Below, one piece after another: positions 34,129-43,876 of a DNA stretch of 64,000 bases. The stretch is taken from NCBI RefSeq assembly GCF_000185725.2, contig NZ_KI391953.1:496001-560000 (forward strand). The letters run 5' to 3'. The notes under the pieces were generated by a model. It was not told the origin of the DNA. It saw only the letters and a program-made list of their open reading frames with translations, and searched no databases. This stretch comes from Segniliparus rugosus ATCC BAA-974. GTDB lineage: Bacteria; Actinomycetota; Actinomycetes; Mycobacteriales; Mycobacteriaceae. How positions within the stretch are numbered: position 1 is the stretch's first letter; each line of letters begins with the position of its first letter. The position numbers were made by a program, and so were the translations under genes.

Positions 34129-35213
34129 ATGAACGACAGCACACAGAACAACGCAGTGCAAGCAGTGGTGCTGGCCGGAGGCATGGGCACCCGGCTGCGC
34201 CCGCTCACCCTCACCTCGCCCAAGCCGATGCTGCACACGGCGGGCGTCCCGTTCTTGAGCCATCTGCTCGGGCGGATCGCGGAGATCGGCGTGACCAAGG
34301 TCGTCATCGGCACCTCCTACCGCGCGGAGGCGTTCCACGACCATTTCGGCGACGGCTCCAATCTCGGCCTCGAGCTGCAGTACGTGAGCGAGAGCGAGCC
34401 GCTGGGCACCGGCGGCGGCCTGCGCAACGCCTTCGAATCGCTCGAAGCCCCGACTGTGCTGGTCTTCAACGGGGACGTGCTCTCCGGCGCGGACCTTGGC
34501 GCGCTGGTCGCCCGGCACGAGGAGGCCGACGCGGACGCGACCCTGCTGCTCACCAGGGTGCTCGACCCGAGGGCGTACGGCTGCGTGGTCACCGGCGGCG
34601 ACGGCAAGGTGAAGGCGTTCTTGGAGAAGACCGAGGCTCCGCCGACCGACCAGATCAACGCGGGCTGCTACGTGTTCAAGCGCGAGGTGATCGAGTCGAT
34701 CCCCACCGGGCGCGCGGTGTCCATCGAACGTGAGGTGTTCCCCGGACTGGTCGCCAAGGGCAAGGTGTACGGCCACGTCGACAACGGCTACTGGCGGGAC
34801 ATGGGGGTGCCCGAGGACTTCGTGCGCGGCTCGGCTGACTTGGTGCGCGGCATCGCGCCCTCCCCGGTGCTCGGCGGCGCGCGGGGCGAGGCGCTCATCC
34901 CCGAAGGATCCAGCGTCGCGCCAGGCGCGCTGGTCATCGGCGGCACCGCGCTCGGGCGCGGCGTGGAGATCGGCGCGGGAGCCCGGCTGGACGGCGCGGT
35001 CGTCTTCGACGGCGCGAAAGTCGAGGCCGGTGCGGTCGTGGAGCGTTCGATCCTTGGTTTCGGGGTGCGCGTCGGCCCTCGCGCGTTGATCCGGGACGCG
35101 GTGATCGGCGACGGCGCCCAGATCGGGGCCCGCTGCGAACTGCTCTCCGGGGCGCGCGTCTGGCCGGGCGTCGCGATCCCGGACGGGGGCTCCGCTTCTC
35201 CTCGGACGTCTGA
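34129..35213 (+). CDS. manC: mannose-1-phosphate guanylyltransferase (frameshift near C-terminus)
   Basis: This enzyme makes GDP-mannose for mannolipids and lipoglycans; the M. tuberculosis gene in this position is named manB. The N-terminus has VVLAGGMGTRLRPLTLTSPKPML, with NGDVLSG and GYWRDMGVPEDF, and a hexapeptide beta-helix tail. As written, the frame continues to 35271 with a tail unlike the family. Adding one G to the run in GACGGGGGCTCC near 35185 gives DGGLRFSSDV and a stop at 35211-35213. That is about 361 residues, the usual length and ending. ATG 34129 follows a weak GAAGGCGAG stretch. Confidence 0.93.
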
Positions 35214-35345
35214 CCCGAGGGCCCAGGCGGAGCCTCGCCGCGAGCGTCCAGGTGCCGTCCATATGCCTTGACAGGCCACGATTCAGAGGCCACTATGGAA
35301 GAAAGCCTCGCGCGATGCGACCGAACCGAAGGAGGTGGTGGACAG

Positions 35346-35426
35346 ATGAGTAGCAGTTCTAGTCATAGACAGACCTCGACCCTGATCCCGTCTATCCGTC
35401 TTCGGTTTGCTCGCGGCCAGCGCTGA
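35346..35426 (+). CDS. 26-residue small protein with Arg-rich end
   Basis: A very strong ribosome site (AGGAGGTG, about 35329-35336) precedes ATG 35346. The frame encodes 26 residues, Ser-rich at the start (MSSSSSHRQ) and basic at the end (RFARGQR). An in-frame ATG at 35295 would add 17 residues but has no comparable ribosome site. I recognise no family. It is the first of three tiny genes in a row between manC and the F420 operon, each with a good ribosome site. It could be a leader peptide or a small functional protein. Confidence 0.4.
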   Translation: MSSSSSHRQTSTLIPSIRLRFARGQR

Positions 35427-35505
35427 TCTCCCTGTTCGGCGAAGCCGTCTTCAGCGCACTTGCCGTTGTCGCGAGACAAGCCGCCCGCTCCGAAAGGAGA
35501 AGGCC

Positions 35506-35685
35506 ATGGCTTTCGTCCTCCACCACACCCCCTCCGTTTTCGAGCGCGCTCTGTCCGACCGTTGCCGCCACGCGGCCCGTTGGCTGCGCGCCGCCGTGCT
35601 CATGAGCGAGGAGGAGCGGACGCTCGCCCAAGCGATGCAGACCCCGCTCGCCGTGATCAAGCCCGCGAACACGCGTCGGCGTTAA
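35506..35685 (+). CDS. 59-residue small basic protein
   Basis: ATG 35506 follows AAAGGAG with suitable spacing. The product is MAFVLHHTPSVFERALSD, then RCRHAARWLRAAVLMSEEER, ending QTPLAVIKPANTRRR. It shares the pattern acidic-turn, QtPLAV, and a final RRR with the 44-residue protein at 35859, so the two look like diverged paralogues. No family is recognised. It is followed by a hairpin terminator at 35703-35745. Confidence 0.55.
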   Translation: MAFVLHHTPSVFERALSDRCRHAARWLRAAVLMSEEERTLAQAMQTPLAVIKPANTRRR

Positions 35686-35702
35686 GGCCCCGTCAGGGCG
35701 TT

Positions 35703-35745
35703 TGTCCTGCTGGCAGCTCAGCCCGGTTGGGCTGCCAGCAGGACA
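35703..35745 (+). terminator. hairpin terminator
   Basis: Perfect 15-base arms, TGTCCTGCTGGCAGC (35703-35717) and its reverse complement (35731-35745), with a 13-base loop. T-rich sequence follows. It separates the first two tiny genes from the third. Confidence 0.7.
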
Positions 35746-35769
35746 TCAAGAATTCGTTTACTTTTCGTT

Positions 35770-35815
35770 CACTTTGCGTTTCCCTCTTGACCACTTTGCG
35801 TTGTTCTTGCATGAT
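35770..35815 (+). promoter_or_regulatory. promoter with an 11-base direct repeat
   Basis: CACTTTGCGTT occurs at 35770-35780 and again at 35792-35802, 22 bases apart. TTGACC (35787-35792) is a good -35, and CATGAT (35810-35815) is a possible -10 with 17-base spacing. The repeat flanks and enters the -35, as expected for an activator or repressor site. It drives the 44-residue gene at 35859. Confidence 0.55.
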
Positions 35816-35858
35816 GGAGGGCCAAGTGCTGCGAAAGCAGTGTGCAAAGGAGTGCATC

Positions 35859-35993
35859 ATGTCTGTTGTTCGGTCCCCTCGCATGAGCCGCATGCGCCGC
35901 TGGGTTCGGATCGCGGCGCACCTGACCCCCAGGGAGCGCGCGATGTCTTTGGCGTTGCAGTCGCCCCTCGCGGTGCTGCCCCGCCGCCGCTGA
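35859..35993 (+). CDS. 44-residue small basic protein
   Basis: ATG 35859 follows AAAGGAG. The product starts MSVVRSPRMSRMRRWVRIAA and ends LQSPLAVLPRRR. It is highly basic and shares LTPRERAM.LALQSPLAV with SEEERTLAQAMQTPLAV of the 59-residue protein upstream. It has its own promoter with a direct repeat. Function is unknown. It might be a nucleic-acid- or membrane-binding small regulator; this is a guess from charge only. Confidence 0.55.
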   Translation: MSVVRSPRMSRMRRWVRIAAHLTPRERAMSLALQSPLAVLPRRR

Positions 35994-36038
35994 CGCGAAC
36001 CGGCCTCACATTCGGACGTCGGACCAGGGGTTCTTCCC

Positions 36039-37316
36039 TCAACGCGGGTAAGGCTGGAATACGCGGGCTTCGAGAAGGTCGATGAATTCTTCGACGGAAG
36101 CCGCGCGCTCCTCGGTCTTTTGCCAGCCTTCGGCGGCCCAGGTCAGGAGCAGCGGGCTGCGGGAGATGCGGGTGTCGAGCGCGAGCCAGGCTCCATCGCC
36201 CTCGCCAATGAGCAGGTAACCAGGGTTTTCGTTGATTTCAGGGATGTCGCTTGCCTGCGTGCGGTCGATGATGGCTTGCGGGTCGAAGACGCTGACGTAG
36301 TTGCCGGTCTGCATCCAGCCGCCTTGGAGGACTGAGGGGCCGCGCAGATAGCGCGCCCACCCCTCGGGCACCGCCAGGCCAAGCTGCTCGCGGACGGATT
36401 CCACTGCTGCTTTCGAGTAACCGGCGCGATAGGTGAGCTCTGGGTACGATCCCAGCGTTTCGGGGCCGAGTCCCGCGAGCTGGCGGCCGAAGCAGCTCGG
36501 GTCGGGGAGGGGCAATCGGTAGATGTGCCCGACGAGCCCTGGCCGGATGGCGGCCCTGCCCTCCGCGATCACGCTGTGCGCGTCTTCTCGCACGACGACG
36601 TCCGACGCGCGGGGCGTGGCGCAATGGCCGAGCATCTCGCCAAGCGGAACCAACGGGGTTGCTTCGGCGACGAGCAGGAACGCCCAGCCATATGCCTTGT
36701 CGATCGAATCCCAGTGGTCGTATCGCCAGTACACTTTGCGTTCGGCCCATGTGGGATGGCGTTGGCGCAGCGCCCGTGCCTCTGCTTCGGTCGGGGCCAC
36801 CAGGTCGAGCCCGCCGTCGTAGGGGTGGGCGAGCCGGGTGAAATCCGCGTTGGCGATGAGCACGCCCCACAGGGACCCTTGGTCGATGTCGCGCAGGTAG
36901 TCGTCGAACGCGCCGCGCCGCCAACGGACCTTCGCGATATGGAAGTCGGTGACGGTCTCGAAGTCGTCGTCCTTGTGTGGCGGCGCGCGGAACCACAGCT
37001 GGCAGCCCGGAACGACCTCGTCCGGGACGGGATTGCCGTGGCAGATAATTCCTGAGTCCGGGTCGGCGGGCTCCACGGTCGGGAACACGAAGTACAGGTC
37101 TTCCCCCGGCGCGAAGAATTCGCCGAAGAGCGTGTTGTGCCGCGCCAAGAGGATACGGAGGTCTTCCGGAGTCTCCACGTAGCGCTTGTGCGGCAAGGAG
37201 TAAAACCGGACGTGCTGGCCCCGTGAGCCGGGGATATAGTGCCCGATGGGCCGTTCGCCAGGCCAGCGCGTCTCCCAGGCTCGCTGCGCGCGCGCCAGCT
37301 CGGCGGGGTCGATCAT
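36039..37316 (-). CDS. DUF3885 - SMI1/KNR4 (SUKH) fusion protein
   Basis: The 425-residue protein looks like two known modules joined by a middle region of unknown type. The N-terminal part, about residues 10-165, resembles DUF3885 ([21 protein letters not shown] and [17 protein letters not shown]). The C-terminal part, about residues 305-420, looks like a SUKH domain ([19 protein letters not shown], then [17 protein letters not shown]). SUKH proteins are common immunity proteins against polymorphic toxins. ATG 37316 overlaps the fbiB stop by four bases, so it is the last gene of the amidohydrolase-fbiA-fbiB operon. No toxin gene is adjacent. A link to F420 is positional only. Confidence 0.65.
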   Translation of the reverse strand: MIDPAELARAQRAWETRWPGERPIGHYIPGSRGQHVRFYSLPHKRYVETPEDLRILLARHNTLFGEFFAPGEDLYFVFPTVEPADPDSGIICHGNPVPDEVVPGCQLWFRAPPHKDDDFETVTDFHIAKVRWRRGAFDDYLRDIDQGSLWGVLIANADFTRLAHPYDGGLDLVAPTEAEARALRQRHPTWAERKVYWRYDHWDSIDKAYGWAFLLVAEATPLVPLGEMLGHCATPRASDVVVREDAHSVIAEGRAAIRPGLVGHIYRLPLPDPSCFGRQLAGLGPETLGSYPELTYRAGYSKAAVESVREQLGLAVPEGWARYLRGPSVLQGGWMQTGNYVSVFDPQAIIDRTQASDIPEINENPGYLLIGEGDGAWLALDTRISRSPLLLTWAAEGWQKTEERAASVEEFIDLLEARVFQPYPR

Positions 37317-38665
37317 CGCTCGACCAGGTACGGCCCCGCGTCCCACTTCGGCCTCGGGCCTGCGGGTTCGGCGGGATGGCCGATGGCGACCGCGCCGAGC
37401 GGGGACCAGCGGTCGTCCAGGCCCAAGACCTCCCGCACCACCTCTGCGCTGAAGATGGTCGAGCCGATCCAGCAGCTGCCGAGGCTCCGGGCGGCGAGCG
37501 AGACGAGCAGGCCTTGGACCGCCGCGCCGCCCGCGACGAGGAACATGGTGCGCTCGCAGTCGTTGCGGCGCTGGTCGCGGTAGGTGTGCGCCCCGTCGGG
37601 GACGAGGAACGGCAGCACCACCTCCGGCGCGCGGAAGAGGATGTCGCCCTTGGCGAGGCGGCGTTGCACCTGGTCGGCGGTGAAGGGGTCGGACTCCAAA
37701 TCCGCCTGCCACGCCTCGCGCATCCTGCCGAGCAGCCGCTCGCGCAGCGCGCGTTCGCGCAGCCACACGAAACGCACTGGGTGGGTGTGGTGCGGCGCGG
37801 GCGCGGTGAGCGCGTCCGCGACCGAGGCGCGCAGGTCTTCGGGGTCCACCGGCTCGGCGGAGAACTGGCGCGTGGAGCGCCGCGCCGGGACCGCGTCGAG
37901 CCTGCCCAGCTGCATCGCCTCCTCGACTCCGAGATTGAAGAGGTCGTCCTCGATGGGCCGCTGCAGGTCGCGGGCGGTGGAGCCGTCGTCTTGCGGGCGG
38001 AAGCCCCGGACCACCGCGACCGGAGTCCCGCCGATTTTGCCTTTGACTAGGTCTGCGGCCCCGGACAGCTCGTCGGCGATGGCGACCTCGGTGACCTGCA
38101 GCTCGTTGCCGTGCGCGTCGAAGGAGCCGCCGTAGCGGTGCAGGACCGCGAGGCCCGCGGAGCCGATCGCGTTGTCGGTCTGCCCCATCCGCCAGGCCCG
38201 CCCCATCGTGTCCGTGATGATCACGGCGACGTCCGCGCCGACGAGCTCGCGCAGCCGCTCGCGCAGCTGGGCCGCGCTGGCGTCCGGGTCGAGGGGCAGC
38301 AGGGCGAGTTCATCCTGGCGCAGGTTCGACCCGTCCACCCCCGAGGCGGCGGCGACAATGCCGAGCCGGTTCTCGGTGATCAGAGTCCGGTTGCGCCGGG
38401 CGAGCACGCGTCGCGCCTCTTTGATGACGAGTTCGCGGCGCAGCGCGTCGCGCTCCTCTGGGTCGGCGGGGGCCGGGATGACCTGGCCCTCGACCTTCGA
38501 GACGACCTTCGAGGTCACCACGAGGATGTCGCCGTCCCGCAACGCGACAGCGGCGGCGATGGCCGCCGCGAGGTCGTCGCCCTGCTGGAATTCGGGGAGG
38601 CCGAGGACGGGGAAGATCGTCAGCTCCGCCGAAGCGTGGTCCTCGACCACATGGTCTTTGGTCAC
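37313..38665 (-). CDS. fbiB: coenzyme F420:L-glutamate ligase, nitroreductase fusion
   Basis: FbiB adds glutamates to F420-0 to make mature F420. The 450-residue length matches the actinobacterial fusion. The N-terminal CofE domain (about residues 1-245) includes [28 protein letters not shown] and [21 protein letters not shown]. The C-terminal flavin nitroreductase-like domain has [13 protein letters not shown] and [18 protein letters not shown] and helps reduce dehydro-F420. It overlaps fbiA and the SUKH gene by four bases each. Confidence 0.95.
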   Translation of the reverse strand: MTKDHVVEDHASAELTIFPVLGLPEFQQGDDLAAAIAAAVALRDGDILVVTSKVVSKVEGQVIPAPADPEERDALRRELVIKEARRVLARRNRTLITENRLGIVAAASGVDGSNLRQDELALLPLDPDASAAQLRERLRELVGADVAVIITDTMGRAWRMGQTDNAIGSAGLAVLHRYGGSFDAHGNELQVTEVAIADELSGAADLVKGKIGGTPVAVVRGFRPQDDGSTARDLQRPIEDDLFNLGVEEAMQLGRLDAVPARRSTRQFSAEPVDPEDLRASVADALTAPAPHHTHPVRFVWLRERALRERLLGRMREAWQADLESDPFTADQVQRRLAKGDILFRAPEVVLPFLVPDGAHTYRDQRRNDCERTMFLVAGGAAVQGLLVSLAARSLGSCWIGSTIFSAEVVREVLGLDDRWSPLGAVAIGHPAEPAGPRPKWDAGPYLVER

Positions 38666-39636
38666 AGCGTCACCCCGGCCAGCCCCAGCGCGCGGCGGGC
38701 CATCGCGGCGGTCGCGTCGGCGTCGGTCATCAGCAGCGGCACGGCGAGCGAGCGGACGCCGGGGATGAGCGCCTGGTCGGTCTCATGGACGAGCCAGCCG
38801 TCCAACAGGCCCGTGTCCAAACGCGCGCCGTAGAGCGCGCCGACCGCCTCCGCCGAGCTTTCCACGCCGATGGCGGCGAGGCATTCGTCGGCCATGCCCC
38901 GCAGCGGCTTGCCGCCTATGATTGGCGAGAGGCCGACGACCGGCGCTTTCGTCTCGCGCAGCGCCGCGCGGATCCCTGGGATCGCGAGGATCGCGCCGAT
39001 AGAGACCACCGGGTTCGACGGGGCGATCAGCACGGCGTCCGCCTCCGCGATGGCGGCGAGCGCGGCGGCGGTGGGCTTGGCCTTCTCCGCGCCGACGAAC
39101 GCGAAGCCGTGCGTGGCGACCTTGGAACGGTGCTTGACCCACCACTCCTGGAAGTGGATCGCCTTGCGCTCCCCCGACGCGGGGTCGGTCACCACGACGT
39201 GGGTCTCGCTGCGCTCGTCGGTGACCGGAAGGAGGCGGACCCGAGGCTGCCAGCGGGCGCAGAGCGCCTCGGTGACGTCGGTGAGCGCGTAGCCGGCCGT
39301 GAGCATCTGGGTGCGCACCAAATGCGTGCCGATGTCGCGGTCGCCGAGCGTGAACCAGGTCGGCTCCACGCCGTACGCCTTGAGCTCGTCCCACGCGCTG
39401 TAGGTCTCGTTCTTCTGCCCCCAGCCGCGCTCGGCGTCCACGCCGTCGCCGAGGGTGTACATGCAGGAGTCCAGGTCGGGGCAGATCTTCAGCCCGTGCA
39501 TCCACGCGTCGTCGCCGACGTTGACCACGGCGGCGATCTGCGCGCCTTGGCTCGCCGCCTCCAACAGGTGGCGCAGGCCGAGCAGGAATTTGGCCCCGCC
39601 GACGCCGCCAGCCAGTACCGTCACTTTGAGGGTCAT
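38662..39636 (-). CDS. fbiA: 2-phospho-L-lactate/phosphoenolpyruvate transferase of F420 synthesis
   Basis: FbiA joins the activated three-carbon unit to the deazaflavin Fo. The 324-residue protein starts [21 protein letters not shown] and has [38 protein letters not shown] and the late [22 protein letters not shown] 39636 overlaps the upstream amidohydrolase stop (ATGA), and its own stop overlaps fbiB (GTGA). whiB2, which neighbours fbiA in mycobacteria, is not here. Confidence 0.95.
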   Translation of the reverse strand: MTLKVTVLAGGVGGAKFLLGLRHLLEAASQGAQIAAVVNVGDDAWMHGLKICPDLDSCMYTLGDGVDAERGWGQKNETYSAWDELKAYGVEPTWFTLGDRDIGTHLVRTQMLTAGYALTDVTEALCARWQPRVRLLPVTDERSETHVVVTDPASGERKAIHFQEWWVKHRSKVATHGFAFVGAEKAKPTAAALAAIAEADAVLIAPSNPVVSIGAILAIPGIRAALRETKAPVVGLSPIIGGKPLRGMADECLAAIGVESSAEAVGALYGARLDTGLLDGWLVHETDQALIPGVRSLAVPLLMTDADATAAMARRALGLAGVTL

Positions 39637-40835
39637 GCTTGCTCCCGTGCTGTCGCGGTCTCCCAGACCAGTCCGGCGAACAGCCGGACCCCGACCGCGA
39701 GCGCGCGCTCGTCGGCGATGAAATCGGGCTGGTGGATGTCGCACTGCGGCCCCTCGCCCGACCAGACCCCGAGCCTGGCCATCGCGCCGGGCGCCTCCTC
39801 CAAATACCAGGAGAAGTCCTCGCCGCCGCCGGACTGCGCGGTCTCCGCGAGGGCGTGCTCGCCGAGCCGGGCGACCGCCGACGCGAACAGGGCGGTGGAG
39901 GCCGGGTCGTTCACCACCGGCGGCACGCCGCGCTGGTACCGCAGCCGGTGGCGCACCCCGAGCGGGGCCAACAGATCGCGGACGAGCTCGGCGATCACCG
40001 GCTCCAACTGCAGCCAAGTGCGGTAGTCGCTGGTCCGGGCGGTGCCTTTGAGCTCCCCGGTCTGCGGGATGGCGTTGGGCGCGGAGCCCGCGTGCGCCGA
40101 GCCGAACGTGACGACGGTGCCGGTGCGCGGATCGACCCGCCTGCTCAACAGGCCGGGCAGGCCGGTGACCACCGTGCCCAAGGCGTACACGAGGTCGCCG
40201 GTCAGATGCGGACGGGAGGTGTGGCCGCCGGGGGATTCGAGCGTGAGATGGATCGTGTCCGCGGCGGAGGTGATCGCGCCCTCTTTCACCCCGACCTTGC
40301 CGACCTCCAGATGCGGGTCGCAATGCACGGCGAAGATGCGCTCCACCCCGTTCAGCTCGCCCGCCGCGACCACGTCGAGGGCCCCGCCCGGCATGACTTC
40401 CTCTGCGGGCTGGAAGATCAGCCGGACCCCGACAGGAAGGTCCGGCTGCTGGGCGAGGAAAGAGGCCGTTCCGAGCAGGACCGAGGTGTGCAGATCGTGG
40501 CCGCACGCGTGGCTGACGCCGTCGACGCGGGAGGCGAAGTCGAGCCCGGTGGCCTCCGCGACCGGCAGGGCGTCGAGGTCGGCGCGCAGCGCGACGCGGC
40601 CCCCGGCCTCCGGGCCGATGTCACACACCAGCCCCACGCCGACGGGCAGCCGCCTCGGTTCGAGCCCCAGCGCGCGCAGGTGGCCTTCGAGGAACGCGGT
40701 GGTCGCGTGCTCGTGCCGGGAGAGTTCGGGATGCTCGTGCAGCTCCCGCCGCCAACGGACCAGCTCGTCCCCGTGTGCGGCCAGCCACGAGTCCAGCCGC
40801 TGCGAAAGCTGGGAGACGGGCCGGGTCGAAGTCAC
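39633..40835 (-). CDS. M20-family amidohydrolase (AmiA/AmiB-like)
   Basis: The 400-residue metallopeptidase-fold hydrolase has [19 protein letters not shown], the metal-binding [29 protein letters not shown], and a late [11 protein letters not shown]. It belongs to the M20D aminoacylase/amidohydrolase group, like mycobacterial AmiA1 and AmiB1, which sit beside deoD and pmmB there too. The substrate is probably an N-acylated amino acid or a related amide. GTG 40835 gives the correct N-terminus. It is the first gene of the operon with fbiA, fbiB and the SUKH protein, all with four-base overlaps. Confidence 0.88.
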   Translation of the reverse strand: MTSTRPVSQLSQRLDSWLAAHGDELVRWRRELHEHPELSRHEHATTAFLEGHLRALGLEPRRLPVGVGLVCDIGPEAGGRVALRADLDALPVAEATGLDFASRVDGVSHACGHDLHTSVLLGTASFLAQQPDLPVGVRLIFQPAEEVMPGGALDVVAAGELNGVERIFAVHCDPHLEVGKVGVKEGAITSAADTIHLTLESPGGHTSRPHLTGDLVYALGTVVTGLPGLLSRRVDPRTGTVVTFGSAHAGSAPNAIPQTGELKGTARTSDYRTWLQLEPVIAELVRDLLAPLGVRHRLRYQRGVPPVVNDPASTALFASAVARLGEHALAETAQSGGGEDFSWYLEEAPGAMARLGVWSGEGPQCDIHQPDFIADERALAVGVRLFAGLVWETATAREQA

Positions 40836-40972
40836 CCGGACACTGTACTGGAATTCACGCCTGCTCAGGCGAGCGATCCATTTCGTTGTCCGCCGTCCGA
40901 GGGGGGACGCACCCGCCGAGCGGGCCGGTCGGGTTCGTTGCTCCTGCCCAGGTGCGGTGTCCCGCGTTCGGG

Positions 40973-40978
40973 TACTCT
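40973..40978 (+). promoter_or_regulatory. -10 box, leaderless start of deoD
   Basis: TACTCT is seven bases before ATG 40986; no ribosome binding site is present. The 150-base gap to the divergent amidohydrolase gene holds both promoters. Confidence 0.5.
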
Positions 40979-40985
40979 GCCTCGC

Positions 40986-41804
40986 ATGACTGTCGATGTC
41001 GTGGACGTGGTCGGAAATCCCGAAGAGGCGGCGCGGGTCGCGGCCGACGAGCTCGCGAAGCGCACAGGGGTGGCGCAGCATTCGGCGGCGGTGGTCCTCG
41101 GATCCGGCTGGGCTCCTGCGGCGGACCGGCTCGGCGAGCCCAGCGCGGTGGTGCCGATGGCCGAACTGCCAGGCTTCCTCGCGCCGGGGGTGTCCGGACA
41201 TCAAGGGCTCGCCCTGTCCGTTCCGGTCGGCGACCAGCACGTGCTGGTGCTGCTCGGGCGCACGCACGCCTACGAGGGCCACGACCTTGCCCATGTGGTG
41301 CACGGGGTCCGCGTCGCCGCCGCTTCGGGCGCGGGCACGTTGATCCTCACGAACGCGGCGGGCGGTTTGAACCAGGAATACCGGGTGGGACAGCCGGTGC
41401 TCATCAACGACCACCTGAATATGACGGCGCGCTCGCCGCTGCGAGGGCCGAGGTTCGTGGATCTCACCGACGCCTACTCGCCTCGGCTCATCGCGCTCGC
41501 ACGGGAGGTCGACCCGAGCCTCGCCGTCGGCGTGTACGCGGGCCTTCCCGGCCCGCATTACGAGACCCCCGCCGAGGTCCGGGCCTTGAAAACGCTCGGC
41601 GCGGACCTGGTGGGCATGTCCACGGTGCACGAGACCATCGCCGCCCGCGCGGAGGGCGTGGAGGTGCTCGGGGTGTCGTTGGTGACGAACATCGCCGCCG
41701 GGCTCGCCGGGAAGTCCTTGAACCACGCCGAGGTGCTGGAAGAGGGCCATCTGGCCGCGAGGCGGGTGGGCAGCCTGTTGCGCGAGGTCGTCTCCCGGCT
41801 ATGA
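40986..41804 (+). CDS. deoD: purine nucleoside phosphorylase
   Basis: This trimeric-type PNP splits purine nucleosides with phosphate for salvage. The 272-residue product has [65 protein letters not shown] and [12 protein letters not shown]. All are signature segments, including the Asn near the end that binds the purine. It overlaps pmmB by four bases and keeps the mycobacterial amiB-deoD-pmmB order. Confidence 0.95.
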   Translation: MTVDVVDVVGNPEEAARVAADELAKRTGVAQHSAAVVLGSGWAPAADRLGEPSAVVPMAELPGFLAPGVSGHQGLALSVPVGDQHVLVLLGRTHAYEGHDLAHVVHGVRVAAASGAGTLILTNAAGGLNQEYRVGQPVLINDHLNMTARSPLRGPRFVDLTDAYSPRLIALAREVDPSLAVGVYAGLPGPHYETPAEVRALKTLGADLVGMSTVHETIAARAEGVEVLGVSLVTNIAAGLAGKSLNHAEVLEEGHLAARRVGSLLREVVSRL

Positions 41805-43486
41805 GCGGCTCCGAACCCAGCCTCAGCGAGCAGGTGGCGGACTGGATCGAGCACGACCCGGATCCGAAGGACAGCGCCGAGATCGCCACGCTCTTCGCCG
41901 CCGCGGACGAGGGCGATATCGGAGCCTCCGCCGAACTCCTCGACCGGTTCGCCGCCCCGCTCTCCTTCGGCACCGCGGGACTGCGCGGCGCGATGCGGGC
42001 CGGGCCGAACGGGATGAACCTCGCCGTGGTCGTCCGCGCGAGCAAAGGGTTCGCCGACTGGCTGATCGAGCAGGGCTACGAGGGGGAGACGGTCGTCGTC
42101 GGCTGCGACGCGCGCCATCGCTCCGCCGAATTCGCCGTTGCCGCCGCAGAGGTGTTCACAGCGGCGGGTTTCAAAGTGCTCGCCCTCCCGCACGGCTTGC
42201 CCACGCCGGTCACCGCCTTCATCGTGAAATGGTGGTACGCGGCGGCGGGAGTGCAGATCACCGCCAGCCACAACCCGCCGCAGGACAACGGTTATAAGGT
42301 CTACCTCGAAGGCGGAGCCCAATTGGTGCCGCCATCGGACAAAGAGATCGAAGCCGCCATCGCGGCGGTCGGCCCCGCCGACCAGGTGCCGCGCAGCCCG
42401 CTCGTCCCGAACTCGCACGTGGACGACGCGTTGGAGACGTACTTGGACCGGGCGAGCGGCGTCGGCTACGCCGACCAGAGGCGCCGCGGCCATGGCGAGG
42501 CGCGCGCGCTGCGGATCGCGCTCACCCCGATGCACGGCGTCGGCGGGAAGGTCGCCGTCGAGGCGCTGCGCAGGGCGGGGTTCGCCGACGTCCACGTGGT
42601 GGCCGAGCAATTCGAGCCGGACCCGGACTTCCCGACGGCGCGTTTCCCGAACCCGGAGGAGCCGGGCGCGACGGACCTCCTGCTCGCCCTCGCCGAGCGG
42701 GTCGGCGCGGATATCGCCATCGCCTTGGACCCGGACGCGGACCGCTGCGCCATCGGCTTCCCCGGCCTGGGCGAGGACGCGGGCTGGCGGATGCTCACCG
42801 GGGACGAGACCGGGACGCTCCTGGGCGGCTGGGCGCTGGACAACTCCCCGACCGAGGACCCCCTCACCGCGAGCACCATCGTCTCCTCCCGCCAGCTCCA
42901 AGCCCTCGCCCAGGCGCGGCTGACCCGGCACGCGCGCACGCTGACCGGCTTCAAATGGCTCGTCCGCGCGGGCGAAGGGCTCGTCTACGCGTACGAGGAG
43001 GCCATCGGGCATTGCGTTGACCCCGACGCGGTGCGCGACAAAGACGGGATCAGCGCGGCGGTGTTCGCCTCGGACCTGGCCGCCGCGCTCAAAGCAGAGG
43101 GCCGGACGGTCGCGCAGGTCTTCGACGACTACGCGCTCGAACTCGGGGTCTACGCCACCAGGCAGGTCTCCTTGCGGTTCGAGCACCTGGACGGCATCGC
43201 GCGGACGATGGCCCGGCTGCGCGCGGAACCCCCAGCCGAACTCGACGGGGAGCCCGTCGCGTTCGAGGACTTGGCGCAGGCCATCGAAGGGCCGCGCACC
43301 GATGCAGTGGTCCTGACCGGCGACAGCCTGCGCGTCGTGGTCCGCCCCTCCGGCACCGAGCCCAAGCTCAAGGTCTATCTCGAAGCGACCGAACCAGCGC
43401 CGGCGCGGGACGCGCTGGCCGGGGCGAGGGCTGCAGCGCAGGAGCGGTTGGGACGGTTGGCGAGCTGGGCCGGCTCTCTTGGATGA
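41801..43486 (+). CDS. pmmB: phospho-sugar mutase (phosphomannomutase/phosphoglucomutase)
   Basis: The 561-residue enzyme interconverts hexose 1- and 6-phosphates, probably mannose or ribose phosphates given the partner deoD. It has the [18 protein letters not shown] opening and the catalytic phosphoserine loop [19 protein letters not shown]. The metal loop is [14 protein letters not shown], and the phosphate-binding [16 protein letters not shown] is near the end. Length fits the PmmB subgroup. ATG 41801 overlaps the deoD stop. Confidence 0.94.
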   Translation: MSGSEPSLSEQVADWIEHDPDPKDSAEIATLFAAADEGDIGASAELLDRFAAPLSFGTAGLRGAMRAGPNGMNLAVVVRASKGFADWLIEQGYEGETVVVGCDARHRSAEFAVAAAEVFTAAGFKVLALPHGLPTPVTAFIVKWWYAAAGVQITASHNPPQDNGYKVYLEGGAQLVPPSDKEIEAAIAAVGPADQVPRSPLVPNSHVDDALETYLDRASGVGYADQRRRGHGEARALRIALTPMHGVGGKVAVEALRRAGFADVHVVAEQFEPDPDFPTARFPNPEEPGATDLLLALAERVGADIAIALDPDADRCAIGFPGLGEDAGWRMLTGDETGTLLGGWALDNSPTEDPLTASTIVSSRQLQALAQARLTRHARTLTGFKWLVRAGEGLVYAYEEAIGHCVDPDAVRDKDGISAAVFASDLAAALKAEGRTVAQVFDDYALELGVYATRQVSLRFEHLDGIARTMARLRAEPPAELDGEPVAFEDLAQAIEGPRTDAVVLTGDSLRVVVRPSGTEPKLKVYLEATEPAPARDALAGARAAAQERLGRLASWAGSLG

Positions 43487-43590
43487 GCCCTCTCCCCGGC
43501 TGGAACTCCCTCGTCCGACTGGGAACCGACCGGGGGCCGCGCTGCGTCTAACCTTCTGATAGAGACATACCCACACGTGGAGGAGCGGCT

Positions 43591-43872
43591 GTGTTTTTGA
43601 ACCCAGAATCGGTCAGGGCCGTCGCAGCGCAGCTCGACAGCGCCGCGCAGACGCTGCCGGGCGCGCGGGCGAAGCTTGACGGACACGACGCGGGAGACTG
43701 GGGCTACCTCGGCGGCGCGGCGCACGACGCCGTCATGTTCTTCCAGAACGTCGCCAAGACCGCCGAAGCCGCCGACGGCGAATTCGCGCAGAAGCTGCGC
43801 TCCTGCGTGGACACCTACGAGCACACCGACCACCAGATCGCGGGCACGTTCCCGCAGCTCGCCAAGGGGTGA
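43591..43872 (+). CDS. EspC-family (DUF2580-like) type VII secretion substrate
   Basis: The 93-residue helical protein (FLNPESVRAVAAQLDSAAQ, then DWGYLGGAAHDAVMFFQNV) has the size and pattern of EspC/DUF2580 proteins. These are small helical-hairpin substrates or chaperones of ESX systems encoded just before a larger effector. GTG 43591 follows GGAGGAG. Four bases after its stop begins the 596-residue effector, so they are likely co-secreted partners as EspC and EspA are. No ESX core genes are in the window. Confidence 0.75.
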   Translation: MFLNPESVRAVAAQLDSAAQTLPGARAKLDGHDAGDWGYLGGAAHDAVMFFQNVAKTAEAADGEFAQKLRSCVDTYEHTDHQIAGTFPQLAKG

Positions 43873-43876
43873 CGGG

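Noticed and set aside
35214-35271. The long C-terminal tail of manC as written
   Set aside because: The tail is unlike the family, and a one-base repair gives DGGLRFSSDV with a stop at 35211-35213.
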